DNA of 64,000 bases from JBGPGW01 sp046349515. GTDB taxonomy: Bacteria > Pseudomonadota > Alphaproteobacteria > CADEGL01. A program made the position numbers and the translations under genes. Below are positions 53,843 to 63,716 of the stretch, piece by piece; the first letter of the stretch is position 1, and every line of letters starts with the position of its first letter. The stretch lies in the NCBI GenBank assembly GCA_046349515.1, contig JAXMCE010000013.1, positions 37,917 through 101,916 on the forward strand, read 5' to 3'. The notes below the pieces were generated by a model. That model was not told where the DNA came from and did not search any database. It saw only the letters and a list, made by a program, of their open reading frames with translations.

Positions 53843-54958
53843 CTACTTCGGCCCTGTGTCCGATGCGAGACGGCCGAGGACCGCGCTCGCCTCGCGCATG
53901 ATCGATTGAACAACGTCGCCCGCCCCGGGCAGATCGTCGATGAGGCCGACGCCCTGCCCCGCATAGAGCGCATAGTAGTCGGGATTGTTCGTCTCCACGG
54001 CCTTCGCCTTGATGTCCTCCGCCGCGTTCGACTGCACGAGCGGCGGCAGCACGGGCGCGCCGGACGCGGCGTAGTCCGTCGTGTACCGGTTGCGGAGAAC
54101 TCGGGCATAGAGCCCCGTGAACGAGTCGGACAGCGTCGTCGCATCGGCCCCCGACCGCAGGAGCGCGTCCTTGTACATCGCCGGCGCCTTCGACTCGCGC
54201 GTCGCGACGAACCGCGTGCCCAAAAGCACGCCGCTCGCGCCAAGCGCCAAGGCCGCAACGAGGCCGCGCCCATCGACGATGCCGCCCGCGGCGATGATGG
54301 GCACCGACACCGCGTCGACGAGCTGCGGCACGAGGGCGAGCGTGCCGATCGCGGCCTCTTCGCGGTCGCCGCGCTTGATCCAGGTGGAGCGGTGGCCGCC
54401 CGCCTCCCCGCCTTGCGCCACGATCGCATCGACGCCCGAGCGCGCGACCGCGCGGCCGTCTTCGACCGTCGCGACCATCGCGATGACCTTTATCTTCCGC
54501 TCGCGGCAGCGTTTGACCATCTCCGGCCCCGGGTCGCCGAGACCGATGCTCCACACCGGCACGCGTTCCTCGAGAATCACCTCGAAGGCCTCGTTGATAT
54601 AGTCCGGCACGGGCGCCGGACGGCCGGCGGAAGGCGCGAGACCGAGATCGCGGCGCATGCCGTTGAGCGCGCCTTGGACGGCGCCGATCGCCGCCTCCGG
54701 AATGCCCGCAACGTCGGCCGGAGGGCGAAGCGCCGTGTGCAGCCACATATTGACGCCGAAGGGCCGGTCGGTGAGCTGGCGAACCTGGCGGATGCGGTTC
54801 CGGAGATCGTCGCGCGAGAGCCCGAGCCCGCCCGCGATGCCGAGCCCGCCGGCCTGGGAGACGGCCGCGACGAGGTCCGGTGCGGCGACGTTTCCCATGC
54901 CCGATTGGAGGATCGGGACGTCGATGCCCAACAAGTCGCACAGTGGCGTCCGAAACAT
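53843..54958 (-). CDS. Nitronate monooxygenase/NPD-type flavoprotein
   Basis: 371 residues. TIM barrel starting with IDVPILQSGMGNVAAPDLVAAVSQAGGLGI, the FMN region GVDAIVAQGGEAGGHRS with the catalytic His, and PIIAAGGIVDGRGLVAALALGASGVLLGTRF (phosphate site). Oxidises alkyl nitronates or acts as an NAD(P)H:quinone reductase-like flavoenzyme. ATG 54958; the amidase operon diverges 126 bases away. Confidence 0.92.
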   Translation of the reverse strand: MFRTPLCDLLGIDVPILQSGMGNVAAPDLVAAVSQAGGLGIAGGLGLSRDDLRNRIRQVRQLTDRPFGVNMWLHTALRPPADVAGIPEAAIGAVQGALNGMRRDLGLAPSAGRPAPVPDYINEAFEVILEERVPVWSIGLGDPGPEMVKRCRERKIKVIAMVATVEDGRAVARSGVDAIVAQGGEAGGHRSTWIKRGDREEAAIGTLALVPQLVDAVSVPIIAAGGIVDGRGLVAALALGASGVLLGTRFVATRESKAPAMYKDALLRSGADATTLSDSFTGLYARVLRNRYTTDYAASGAPVLPPLVQSNAAEDIKAKAVETNNPDYYALYAGQGVGLIDDLPGAGDVVQSIMREASAVLGRLASDTGPK

Positions 54959-55084
54959 CGATTCCCTTCCGCAGATGCCGATGCCGGCATGGTTGCCCGT
55001 TTCAGCATGGGGCGCAAGGACTCGCCTTTGCGCATGGCAATGGGGCGACTATCATCCGGCTTGCCCGCCCGAAGGAGCTCCGCC

Positions 55085-56527
55085 ATGGCCGATTACCTTT
55101 CGAGACCGATCGCCGATCTCGCCCAGCGCCTCGCGGACGGCACGATCACGGCGATCGCGCTCGCGGAGGAAGCGATCGAGCGTCACGCGAGGCACGGCGC
55201 GGCGCTCAACGCCTACAAGACCTGGGACGCCGCCCGCGTCCGGCGCGCGGCGCGGGCCGCCGACGTGGCGCTGAAAAGCGGCGGTCCCGCGGGTCCGCTC
55301 CACGGCCTGCCCATTTCGGTCAAGGATCTCTTCGGCGTCGCTGGCTATCCGACCTTCGCCGGGACGCCCACGCGCCTGCCCGCGCAGTGGGAGCGCGAAG
55401 GCCCAATCATCCAGCGCCTGCGCCAGCAGGCCGCCGTCATCACGGGCAAGACGCACACGGTCGAATTCGCCTTCGGCGGCATCGGCACCAACCGGCACTG
55501 GGGGGCGCCGCGCAATCCGTGGGGCGGCGCCGCACATCACATCTCGGGCGGCTCGTCCTCGGGCGCGGGCGTTTCCCTCGGCGAGGGCTCGGCCGTGTTG
55601 GCGCTTGGCACCGACACGGGCGGCTCGGTGCGCCTGCCCGCGACCTTCACGGGCAATGTCGGATTGAAGACGACCTCGTGCCGCTGGAGCTGCGAGGGCA
55701 TCGTGCCGCTGGCGCCGACGCTCGATACGCCGGGCGTGCTCGCGCGGAGCGTCGCGGATGCGGCTTACGGCTTCGCGGCGCTCGATCCCGCGGGTCCCGA
55801 CCTCGGCGCCTTCATGGCACGGCTGCACGATGCGACGGTCGCAGGCCTCCGCATCGGCCTCTCGGAAGCGTTCATGTGGGAGGATCTCGATCCCGGCATC
55901 GGCGAGGCGGCCAAGCGCGCTCTCGACGAAGTCGCACGCAAAGGTGCGCGCATCGTCTCCTTCGATATTCCGGAGTTCAAGGAAAGCTACGAGATGCACT
56001 TGAAGGGCAGCGTGCTGTCCGTCGAGTTGAAGCAGTTCCTTGACGACGAGCTGCCCGAATGGAAGAAGACCCTCGATCCCGTCATCCAACGCCGGGTCGA
56101 GGACGGCGGAAGCATCTCGGCGCTCGAATACATCCGGCGACGGCGCTTCATCGTGGAGAAAGGCAAGGCCGCGAACGCGCGCTTGGCCGAAGTCGACGTG
56201 CTCGTGACTCCCATGAGCCCGCTCTCCCCACCGCGCCTCGATCAAGTGAGCGCGATCGACGACTACGTGCGCCACAACCGGAAGAGCTTCCGCTTCTCCT
56301 GCCCTGTCAACAATCTCGGCCTGTCCGCGCTCACCATCCCGGTCGGGCGCGATGCGGCGGGTATGCCGGTCGGGCTCCAGCTCGTGGCACGGAGCTTTGC
56401 CGAGGAGCGCCTCCTCGAAGTCGGGGCCGGCTTTGAGCGCGTGCTCGGCACGCCGCGCCAGCGCTTGGGCGCCCCGCCGCTCGCCAAGCTTCCCAAGAAC
56501 AACACGGAACGGAGCCAAAGCCGATGA
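55085..56527 (+). CDS. Amidase signature enzyme, first of three tandem copies
   Basis: 480 residues. Amidase-signature triad: Lys80 in LPISVKDLF, cis-Ser in GGSSSGAG (155-162) and nucleophile Ser181 in GTDTGGS. The family hydrolyses amides or transfers ammonia; no GatB/GatC genes are here, so it is not tRNA-amidotransferase GatA. AAGGAG precedes the ATG. Its TGA overlaps the next amidase ATG (ATGA). Paralogue of the next two genes (shared LNAYK, PLHG/PLQG, SVKDL, PRNPW). Confidence 0.93.
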   Translation: MADYLSRPIADLAQRLADGTITAIALAEEAIERHARHGAALNAYKTWDAARVRRAARAADVALKSGGPAGPLHGLPISVKDLFGVAGYPTFAGTPTRLPAQWEREGPIIQRLRQQAAVITGKTHTVEFAFGGIGTNRHWGAPRNPWGGAAHHISGGSSSGAGVSLGEGSAVLALGTDTGGSVRLPATFTGNVGLKTTSCRWSCEGIVPLAPTLDTPGVLARSVADAAYGFAALDPAGPDLGAFMARLHDATVAGLRIGLSEAFMWEDLDPGIGEAAKRALDEVARKGARIVSFDIPEFKESYEMHLKGSVLSVELKQFLDDELPEWKKTLDPVIQRRVEDGGSISALEYIRRRRFIVEKGKAANARLAEVDVLVTPMSPLSPPRLDQVSAIDDYVRHNRKSFRFSCPVNNLGLSALTIPVGRDAAGMPVGLQLVARSFAEERLLEVGAGFERVLGTPRQRLGAPPLAKLPKNNTERSQSR

Positions 56528-57915
56528 GCGACCTGATCGACCGTTCGATTCCGGAACTGGCCATCGGCCTCCGCGAGGGACGCATCCGCGCGGAAGCGAT
56601 CGCCGAGGAAGCCATCGCGCGGCACAACCGCAACGGCAAGACGCTCAACGCCTACAAGCTTTGGAAGCCGGAGGTGGCGAAGCGCATGGCGCGCGCGGCC
56701 GATGCGCTGTTCAAGGCAGGCTACGATCTCGGCCCCCTCCAGGGCATTCCCGTCTCGGTCAAGGACCTCTACGCGGTCAAGGGCTGGCCGACCTTCGCCG
56801 GCAGCCCCAAGCGCCTGCCCCGCGAGTTCGAGGTCGAGGGGCCGATCATCGCGGGGCTCCGCCGCCAGCACGCGGTCTTCCCCGGCAAGACCCACACGGT
56901 CGAGTTCGCCTATGGCGGGATCGGCCGGAATCCGCATTGGGGGACGCCGCGCAATCCGTGGGATGCGAAAGCGCATCGGGTTCCCGGCGGCTCGTCCTCG
57001 GGCGCCGGCGTCTCGCTCTGCGAAGGCTCGGCGCTCGTCGCCATGGGCAGCGACACGGGCGGCTCGGTCCGCGTGCCGGCAAGCCTCACCGGCACGGTCG
57101 GGATCAAGACGACCTTCGGGCGCTGGCCGCTCGACGGCATCTCGCCGCTTTCCCCGCGCCTCGACACGGCCGGCATTCTCACCAAGACCGTCGCGGACCT
57201 GGCCCACGCCTTCGCGGCGATCGATCCCTTGACGCAGGACGTGCCCGCGCCCGCAAGCGTCGCGGGCCTCCGTATCGGCATTTGCGACAAGCTGTTCTGG
57301 GACGATTGCTCGCCGGGCGTCGCCGAAGGCACGAAGCGCGCGCTCGACGAGCTGGTGAAGGCGGGCGCCAAGCTCGTCAAATTCGACCTGCCGGGCTTGA
57401 AACCCGTCTATGACTGCTTCCGGCAGGGCGGCATCGTCTCGGTCGAATTCTATTCCTTCCTCCAGAACCGCCTGCCGCAGTGGTTGAAGACGCTCGATCC
57501 CATGGTCGTCCAGCGCTTCGCCAAGGCGCGCGACTTGCCCGGCGTCGAATTCGTCCGGCGCTGCCAGCTGTTCGACGACCACGCCAAGGTCGCGAACGAG
57601 CGCCTGCGGTCGATCGACGTGCTGGCTTCGCCCACGGTCGCGATCACGCCGCCGCGATTGAAGGACGTCGCGACCGTCGAAGGCTACGGCCCGCGCAACC
57701 TGCTCACGCTCCGCAACACGACGATCGGCAACCTCATGCGCCTCTGCGCCATCAGCATGCCGGTCGCCCTCGACCGGGCGCGCATGCCGGTGGGACTCCA
57801 GTTGATGGCGCGCGGCGGAGACGATGCGCGGCTCGTCGGCGTGGCGCTCGCCTGCGAGCGCGTGCTGGGCACGGGTGCCAAGCGCATCGGCAAGCCGCCC
57901 ATGTGCCGGCGCTGA
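56524..57915 (+). CDS. Amidase signature enzyme, second tandem copy
   Basis: 463 residues. The Lys is in IPVSVKDLYAVKG, the GGSSSGAGVSL loop and the GSDTGGSVRVPAS nucleophile loop are intact. THTVEFAYGGIGRNPHWGTPRNPWDAKAHRVPGG closely follows copy 1 but the C-terminal substrate-pocket region (YGPRNLLTLRNTTIGNLMRLCAISMPV) is closer to copy 3. Translation is coupled to copy 1 by a four-base overlap. Confidence 0.93.
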   Translation: MSDLIDRSIPELAIGLREGRIRAEAIAEEAIARHNRNGKTLNAYKLWKPEVAKRMARAADALFKAGYDLGPLQGIPVSVKDLYAVKGWPTFAGSPKRLPREFEVEGPIIAGLRRQHAVFPGKTHTVEFAYGGIGRNPHWGTPRNPWDAKAHRVPGGSSSGAGVSLCEGSALVAMGSDTGGSVRVPASLTGTVGIKTTFGRWPLDGISPLSPRLDTAGILTKTVADLAHAFAAIDPLTQDVPAPASVAGLRIGICDKLFWDDCSPGVAEGTKRALDELVKAGAKLVKFDLPGLKPVYDCFRQGGIVSVEFYSFLQNRLPQWLKTLDPMVVQRFAKARDLPGVEFVRRCQLFDDHAKVANERLRSIDVLASPTVAITPPRLKDVATVEGYGPRNLLTLRNTTIGNLMRLCAISMPVALDRARMPVGLQLMARGGDDARLVGVALACERVLGTGAKRIGKPPMCRR

Positions 57916-57926
57916 GGGAGAGTGAG

Positions 57927-59312
57927 ATGGCCGATCATGCCAGCATGTCCTTGCCCCAAATGGCGGCGGCGCTCCGCGCGCGCACGCTGACGGCCGCGGC
58001 GCTTCTCGACGAATCGATCGCGCGCTATGCGCGGTTCGGTTCGCTCAACGCCTACAAGCTCTGGACGCCCGATGCGGCGCGGGCGTCGGCGCGCGCGGCG
58101 GACGCGGCGTTCGAGGCAGGCTCGGACACGGGGCCGCTCCAGGGCATCCTTGTCTCGGTCAAGGACCTCTTCGGCACCAAGGGGCAACCGATCTTCGCCG
58201 GCACCCGGCGCGAGCTGCCGAAAAAGTTCCAGGCTGAAGGTCCGCTCGTGAAGTCGTTGAAGCGACAGCTGGCCGTCGTCCCCGGCCGCACGCACACCTC
58301 CGAGTTCGCGATCGGCGAATTCGGCTTCGGCGTCAACACGAACTGGGACACGCCGCGCAATCCGTGGGACGCGAAGCTCCATCGCCCGACCGGCGGCTCG
58401 TCGTCGGGCGCGGGCGTGACGTTGCTCGACGGCACCGCGCATCTCGCCTTCGGCAGCGACACGGCGGGCTCCGTGCGCGAGCCCGCGAGTCTCACCGGCA
58501 CCGTCGGGATCAAGGTGACCTGGGGCCGCTGGTCGCTCGAGGGCATCTCGCCGCTCTCGCCGAGCTTCGACACGCCGGGCTTGCTCGCGCGCACGGTCGA
58601 GGACGTGGCCTACGGCTTCGCGGCGCTCGACCCGGCGCCCAAGCCCCTGCCGTCCGTCGATCTCGCGGGCCTTCGCCTCGGCGTCGCCGACGATTGGTTC
58701 TGGACCGAGTGCTCGCCCGGCATCGCCGAGAGCGTGAAGGCGGCGCTCGACGAGCTCGCGCGGAAGGGCGCGCGGCTCATCCCCTTCCCCATCCCCGAGG
58801 CCAAGGAACTCGATACGGTGTTCTCCGGCGAGTACGACATCATGTCGGCCGAGCTCTATGCGTTCTTGCGGGCGGAGCTGCCGGACTGGATCGCCCTTCT
58901 CAACAAGCCCAATGCGCGCAACCTCGAGCGCGTGAGCCGCATGCCGGCCTGGGAGTATCTCCGGAAGCTGAAACAGGTGGCGGATGCGCGCGCGATCGTC
59001 TGCCCGCGCGTCGACGACGTGGATGCCGTCGTCATGCCGACGGTGCCGGTGACGGCACCCGGTGTCGACGTCCTCATCCAGCGCGGCGCGGGCGTGGGCC
59101 CGCTCGAGCTGCGCAACACGGGCGTCGTCAACCTCCTCGGCCAGTGCGCGATCAGCATGCCCGTGGCGCTCGACGCCGAGCGCATGCCCGTGGGGCTTCA
59201 GATCGTGGCGCCGGCCTGGGCTGAGGAAAAGCTGCTGGCGATCGCGCTCGCGGCGGAGCGAACGCTCGGCACGGCGCGCCAGCGCCTCGGCACCCCGCCG
59301 ATGGTGGCGTAG
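57927..59312 (+). CDS. Amidase signature enzyme, third tandem copy
   Basis: 461 residues. Same triad: Lys in ILVSVKDLFGTKG, GGSSSGAGVTL and Ser in GSDTAGSVREPAS, but with Ala in DTAGS where copies 1-2 have DTGGS, an exchange also seen in allophanate-hydrolase-like members. GGGAGAG lies before the ATG, 11 bases after copy 2. Together the three genes look like an operon made by duplication and divergence. Confidence 0.93.
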   Translation: MADHASMSLPQMAAALRARTLTAAALLDESIARYARFGSLNAYKLWTPDAARASARAADAAFEAGSDTGPLQGILVSVKDLFGTKGQPIFAGTRRELPKKFQAEGPLVKSLKRQLAVVPGRTHTSEFAIGEFGFGVNTNWDTPRNPWDAKLHRPTGGSSSGAGVTLLDGTAHLAFGSDTAGSVREPASLTGTVGIKVTWGRWSLEGISPLSPSFDTPGLLARTVEDVAYGFAALDPAPKPLPSVDLAGLRLGVADDWFWTECSPGIAESVKAALDELARKGARLIPFPIPEAKELDTVFSGEYDIMSAELYAFLRAELPDWIALLNKPNARNLERVSRMPAWEYLRKLKQVADARAIVCPRVDDVDAVVMPTVPVTAPGVDVLIQRGAGVGPLELRNTGVVNLLGQCAISMPVALDAERMPVGLQIVAPAWAEEKLLAIALAAERTLGTARQRLGTPPMVA

Positions 59313-59329
59313 CGCGCGGGCGACTTCCC

Positions 59330-59788
59330 TCAGGAGCCTTTGCGCAACTTCTCCGCGTACTCCGGCGGCACGGTCAGGCGATTGCTGCCCCCTTCATCGA
59401 GCAGCTGGCATTCGCAATCCGGTGTCGCCCCCATGCGCTCGCGGCAACGCGAGAGAGCGCCGTCGGTTGTGCTTTTTTGCGCGTCGGTGCCTTTGAAGCC
59501 GCCGCTGTCCTCGGTTCGGAACGCCCACTGTTTCAGCGGAATCGACTGAGCCGTCGCATTGGGCCAATCAACGCATACGGCGATCGCCTTCGCTGTCCAG
59601 CGCGGATAGACCTCGCCGAAAATACCGCGCTCCATCGTGTTGATCCGCGGCCTCTTGTATTCGATCTCCTTCTTCGCAAGATCCGAGAAGATGAGTTTGT
59701 AGGCCGCGTCGGTCGGATCGCTTTGCGCGATGGCGACGCCCGCGGAAGACAGAAGAATGGCAAGGGCGGCGATCTTTTTCCTAGTCAT
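59330..59788 (-). CDS. Secreted protein of unknown function
   Basis: 152 residues. Signal peptide MTRKKIAALAILLSSAGVAIA/Q, then a soluble domain with four cysteines (AVCVDW, LSRCRERM, PDCECQLLD). No recognised family. Base composition is less GC-rich than the amidases it faces. GAGAGAC precedes the ATG. Confidence 0.75.
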   Translation of the reverse strand: MTRKKIAALAILLSSAGVAIAQSDPTDAAYKLIFSDLAKKEIEYKRPRINTMERGIFGEVYPRWTAKAIAVCVDWPNATAQSIPLKQWAFRTEDSGGFKGTDAQKSTTDGALSRCRERMGATPDCECQLLDEGGSNRLTVPPEYAEKLRKGS

Positions 59789-59984
59789 TGTCTCTCATTG
59801 GATGTGAGTGGATGGGGGTGGACGAGGATGGACAAAAACGGCACGAACACTAGCCAATCGAGACATCCCCGCACCTAAAATCTTGCGAAACGCATCGTCC
59901 GGATGGGGTAGTCTTTTCGGCGAGGACGCTTGCCGCTGGCCGATGCGGCCGCCATCGCGATGTCACCAACGAAGGAGAGGATCG

Positions 59985-60593
59985 ATGAAGCTCTTCTATT
60001 CCCCCGGTGCCTGCTCGCTCTCGCCGCACATCGTGCTCCGCGAGGCCGGACTCAAATTCGATCTCGAACAGGTCGATCTCGGCACGAAGAAGACGAAGTC
60101 GGGCGGCGACTATCTCAAGGTGAACCCCAAGGGCTCGGTGCCGGCGCTCGAGATCGACGGCGGCCAGGTGCTGAGCGAAGGCGCCGCCATCGTGCAATAC
60201 ATCGCGGACAAGGCGCCCGCATCGAAGCTCGCGCCCGCCGCGGGGACGCCCGAGCGCTACCGCCTCATGGAGTGGCTCAATTACATCGCGACCGAGCTCC
60301 ATGGCGGCTTCGGCCCTCTCTTCAATCCGAAGATCCCGGCCGATTGGAAGGCCATCTCGATTCAGGCGCTCGGAAAGAGGTTTGACTTCATTTCCAATGC
60401 GTTGAAGGGAAAATCGTATCTGATGGGCGAGGTGTTCACGGTCGCCGACGCCTACTTGTTCACGATCCTCGGCTGGACCAAATATATGGACATCGACTTG
60501 GGCCAATGGCCTGTGCTCAAGGCCTATTGCGAACGCGTCGCGGCGAGGCCGGCCGTTGCCGCCGCGCTCAAGGCCGAAGGGCTGGTCAAATAG
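59985..60593 (+). CDS. Glutathione S-transferase, beta-class type
   Basis: 202 residues. MKLFYSPGACSLSPHIVLREAG has the Cys10 of beta-class bacterial GSTs; KVNPKGSVPALEIDGG and LSEGAAIVQYIAD form the glutathione site, followed by the helical C-terminal domain (MGEVFTVADAYLFTILGW). Conjugates glutathione to electrophiles or holds it in mixed disulfide. GAAGGAGAGG precedes ATG 59985. Confidence 0.94.
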   Translation: MKLFYSPGACSLSPHIVLREAGLKFDLEQVDLGTKKTKSGGDYLKVNPKGSVPALEIDGGQVLSEGAAIVQYIADKAPASKLAPAAGTPERYRLMEWLNYIATELHGGFGPLFNPKIPADWKAISIQALGKRFDFISNALKGKSYLMGEVFTVADAYLFTILGWTKYMDIDLGQWPVLKAYCERVAARPAVAAALKAEGLVK

Positions 60594-60638
60594 CCGAGCG
60601 GACAACCCGGGGGCATCGGGGGAGAAAAGGAGCAGCGT

Positions 60639-60893
60639 GTGACGGGTGGAGCGATGCGTGGATGGGCCGTGGCCGTGCTGTGCGCGGCGGCCCTCTCTCC
60701 CGTGGCGGTGACGGCAGGCACGGGTGCGGCGGCGCCCGCGATCGTGCAAAGCATCGGCAAAGACGGCGTGCGCAACGGGATCGAACTCGTCTCGAGTCCG
60801 CGGCGCGAGAAGTATTGCAAGGACAATGAAACCGGCAGCAGCACCGCAGCCAAGGAAAAGTCCTACAAGGACTGCCTCAAGAACTGGCGCTGA
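60639..60893 (+). CDS. Small secreted protein with Cys pair
   Basis: 84 residues from GTG 60639 (AAGGAG six bases upstream; ATG 60654 is an alternative). Signal peptide GWAVAVLCAAALSPVAVTA, then a short charged domain KYCKDNETGSS...KSYKDCLKNWR with two cysteines. No family recognised. Confidence 0.6.
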   Translation: MTGGAMRGWAVAVLCAAALSPVAVTAGTGAAAPAIVQSIGKDGVRNGIELVSSPRREKYCKDNETGSSTAAKEKSYKDCLKNWR

Positions 60894-60911
60894 GACGGTC
60901 GCGCGGGAGCG

Positions 60912-61250
60912 CTAGGGCTGCCCGCCCGGAAAGGGCGAGCGTGGACGCGGCCTGGTGAGATATTGCGGCCCGATCGCGCCCTGCCCCGCGGGCGTGAAGG
61001 CGCCCTCACGCTGCGAGGACGGATCCGTCTGCGGGCCCGTCATGTGGATGCTGAAGCTCGATCCACCGAAATTGTAGGTGGCGCCGCGCTTGCCGTCGCT
61101 CTTCACCGGCGCATTCTGGTCCGGATCCGACAGGCGCGAGGCGTTGCTCGACGTGTCGGCCGTGCCGTTGTCCGTCGTCCACGCATGGGCCGGCGTGGCG
61201 CACACCAACGCCGCGAGACCCAACATCGCCACCGCCATCCGTGCCGTCAT
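60912..61250 (-). CDS. Secreted low-complexity protein
   Basis: 112 residues. Signal peptide MTARMAVAMLGLAALVCATPAHA/W, then an Asp/Ser/Pro-rich region (TTDNGTADTSSNASRLSDPDQNAPVK; FGGSSFSIHMTGPQTDPSSQREG) with little predicted order. Similar exported proteins occur in Hyphomicrobiales; function unknown. ATG 61250 chosen because the signal peptide starts there; the frame continues to 61286. Confidence 0.65.
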   Translation of the reverse strand: MTARMAVAMLGLAALVCATPAHAWTTDNGTADTSSNASRLSDPDQNAPVKSDGKRGATYNFGGSSFSIHMTGPQTDPSSQREGAFTPAGQGAIGPQYLTRPRPRSPFPGGQP

Positions 61251-61391
61251 CGCGTCCACCCTGCCATGTTCGGATGCCAATCCCATGATAGGCTCGCAGC
61301 GGCTGTCCGTGCGTTAAAAAAAATTCATCTGCCAATGCCCGGCCCCGCCGCACTTTGCGCCGTGGCGCCGGGCATCGAAAGTCGGAGGCCC

Positions 61392-62402
61392 ATGGCCACG
61401 CGTCGACACGTCCTTCGCTTTCTCGCCGCGGTCTCGGCGCTGGCCGTCTCCGCTGCGGCCCATGCCTTCGACATCGGCCTGCCGCTCGACTGCACGCCCG
61501 GAGTGGACTGCTGGGTGCTCAACTATGTCGACGTCGACCCGGGGCCGGGAACGCGCGACGGGGCCTGCGGCGCCCGCAGCTATGACGGCCATGACGGCAC
61601 GGATTTCGCTATCCGCGATCTGGCCGCCATGGCCAAGGGTGTGGCCGTGCGCGCCGCCGCGCCCGGCACCGTCAAGGCCGTCCGCGATGGCATGCGCGAC
61701 GTCGCCGTGAGCGCGATCGGCCGCGACGCGGTCAAGGGCCAGGAATGCGGGAACGGCGTCGTCATCGAGCACGGCCAGGGTTGGGAGACGCAGTACTGCC
61801 ACATGCGGCAGGGGAGCATCGCCGTGCGGCGCGGCGACCGGGTCGCGGAGGGGCAGACGCTCGGCCTCGTCGGCTTGTCGGGCATGACCGAGTTCCCGCA
61901 CGTGCATCTGACGGTTCGCCGCGCGGGCAAGGCGCTCGATCCCTTCACCGGCCGCGCGCAGGACGGGGTCTGCGGAAGTGCGGGCGCCGCTCCCCTGTGG
62001 CGGACAGAGGCCAAGCTCCGCTACGAGCCTGTCGTGTTGTTCAATGCCGGCGTGAGCGCGGGTCCGCCCGCGATCGATGCGCTCCGGAGCGGCGCGGCCC
62101 GCGTGAGCGCCCTCCCCCCGGATGCGCCCGCGCTCGTCCTGTGGTTCGAGGCCTTCGGCGTCAAGAACGGCGACGCCGTGAGCTTTCGCCTCGTGGCGCC
62201 GGACGGACGCACTGTCTTCGACACCTCGCGCACGCTCGTCGTCGGCAGCACGGAGCAGCGTGCCTACCAGATGCTCTATGCGGGCGAGCGCCGTGGCGCG
62301 AGCCCGTGGCCCGCGGGGTCCTACCGCGGCTCCGTCACGCTCACGCGCAACGATTCGCCCCCCATCGAGAGCCGAATCGAGACGAGCGTCGAGGTGCGGT
62401 GA
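61392..62402 (+). CDS. M23-family (LytM-like) peptidase domain protein, secreted
   Basis: 336 residues. Signal peptide (RFLAAVSALAVSAAAHA) then an M23 fold: zinc ligands HxxxD in GHDGTDFAI and HVHL in FPHVHLTVRR, with GNGVVIEHGQGWETQYCHM between them supplying the active-site His. The C-terminal ~130 residues (VLWFEAFGVKNGDAVSFRLVAPDGRTVF) form a separate beta-domain. Either an endopeptidase of peptidoglycan or a non-hydrolytic binder. GGAGGCCC lies before the ATG. Confidence 0.9.
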   Translation: MATRRHVLRFLAAVSALAVSAAAHAFDIGLPLDCTPGVDCWVLNYVDVDPGPGTRDGACGARSYDGHDGTDFAIRDLAAMAKGVAVRAAAPGTVKAVRDGMRDVAVSAIGRDAVKGQECGNGVVIEHGQGWETQYCHMRQGSIAVRRGDRVAEGQTLGLVGLSGMTEFPHVHLTVRRAGKALDPFTGRAQDGVCGSAGAAPLWRTEAKLRYEPVVLFNAGVSAGPPAIDALRSGAARVSALPPDAPALVLWFEAFGVKNGDAVSFRLVAPDGRTVFDTSRTLVVGSTEQRAYQMLYAGERRGASPWPAGSYRGSVTLTRNDSPPIESRIETSVEVR

Positions 62403-62408
62403 ACGCGC

Positions 62409-63518
<1,110 letters not shown>

Positions 63519-63583
63519 GTCACTCTCTCCTGCTCATGGGGCGACGATCCGCGGGACGCGAATCATCCGTCTATCCAGGACAC

Positions 63584-63605
63584 CTATCTAGGCGCTCTAT
63601 CTAGG
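63584..63605. repeat. Two direct copies of CTATCTAGG
   Basis: CTATCTAGG occurs at 63584-63592 and 63597-63605 (13-base period), with a related GTCTATCCAGG just before, in the 198-base gap between gfa and frmA. Could be a regulator site; nothing else is seen in this gap. Confidence 0.4.
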
Positions 63606-63716
63606 GCCAAGGCGCCCAGGCGCTCAAGCGGATTTGGCGGGCGCAGCCGAGTGGCCGCGCCGCCGGGGCCCCGCGAGGAACGCGCGCCGGGCCCCGACCA
63701 TCGGGGCGCCGAAGCC

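Noticed and set aside
55085..59312. Amidases as GatA of Asp/Glu-tRNA amidotransferase
   Set aside because: Three copies without gatB or gatC and with divergent C-terminal regions; generic amidases are more likely.
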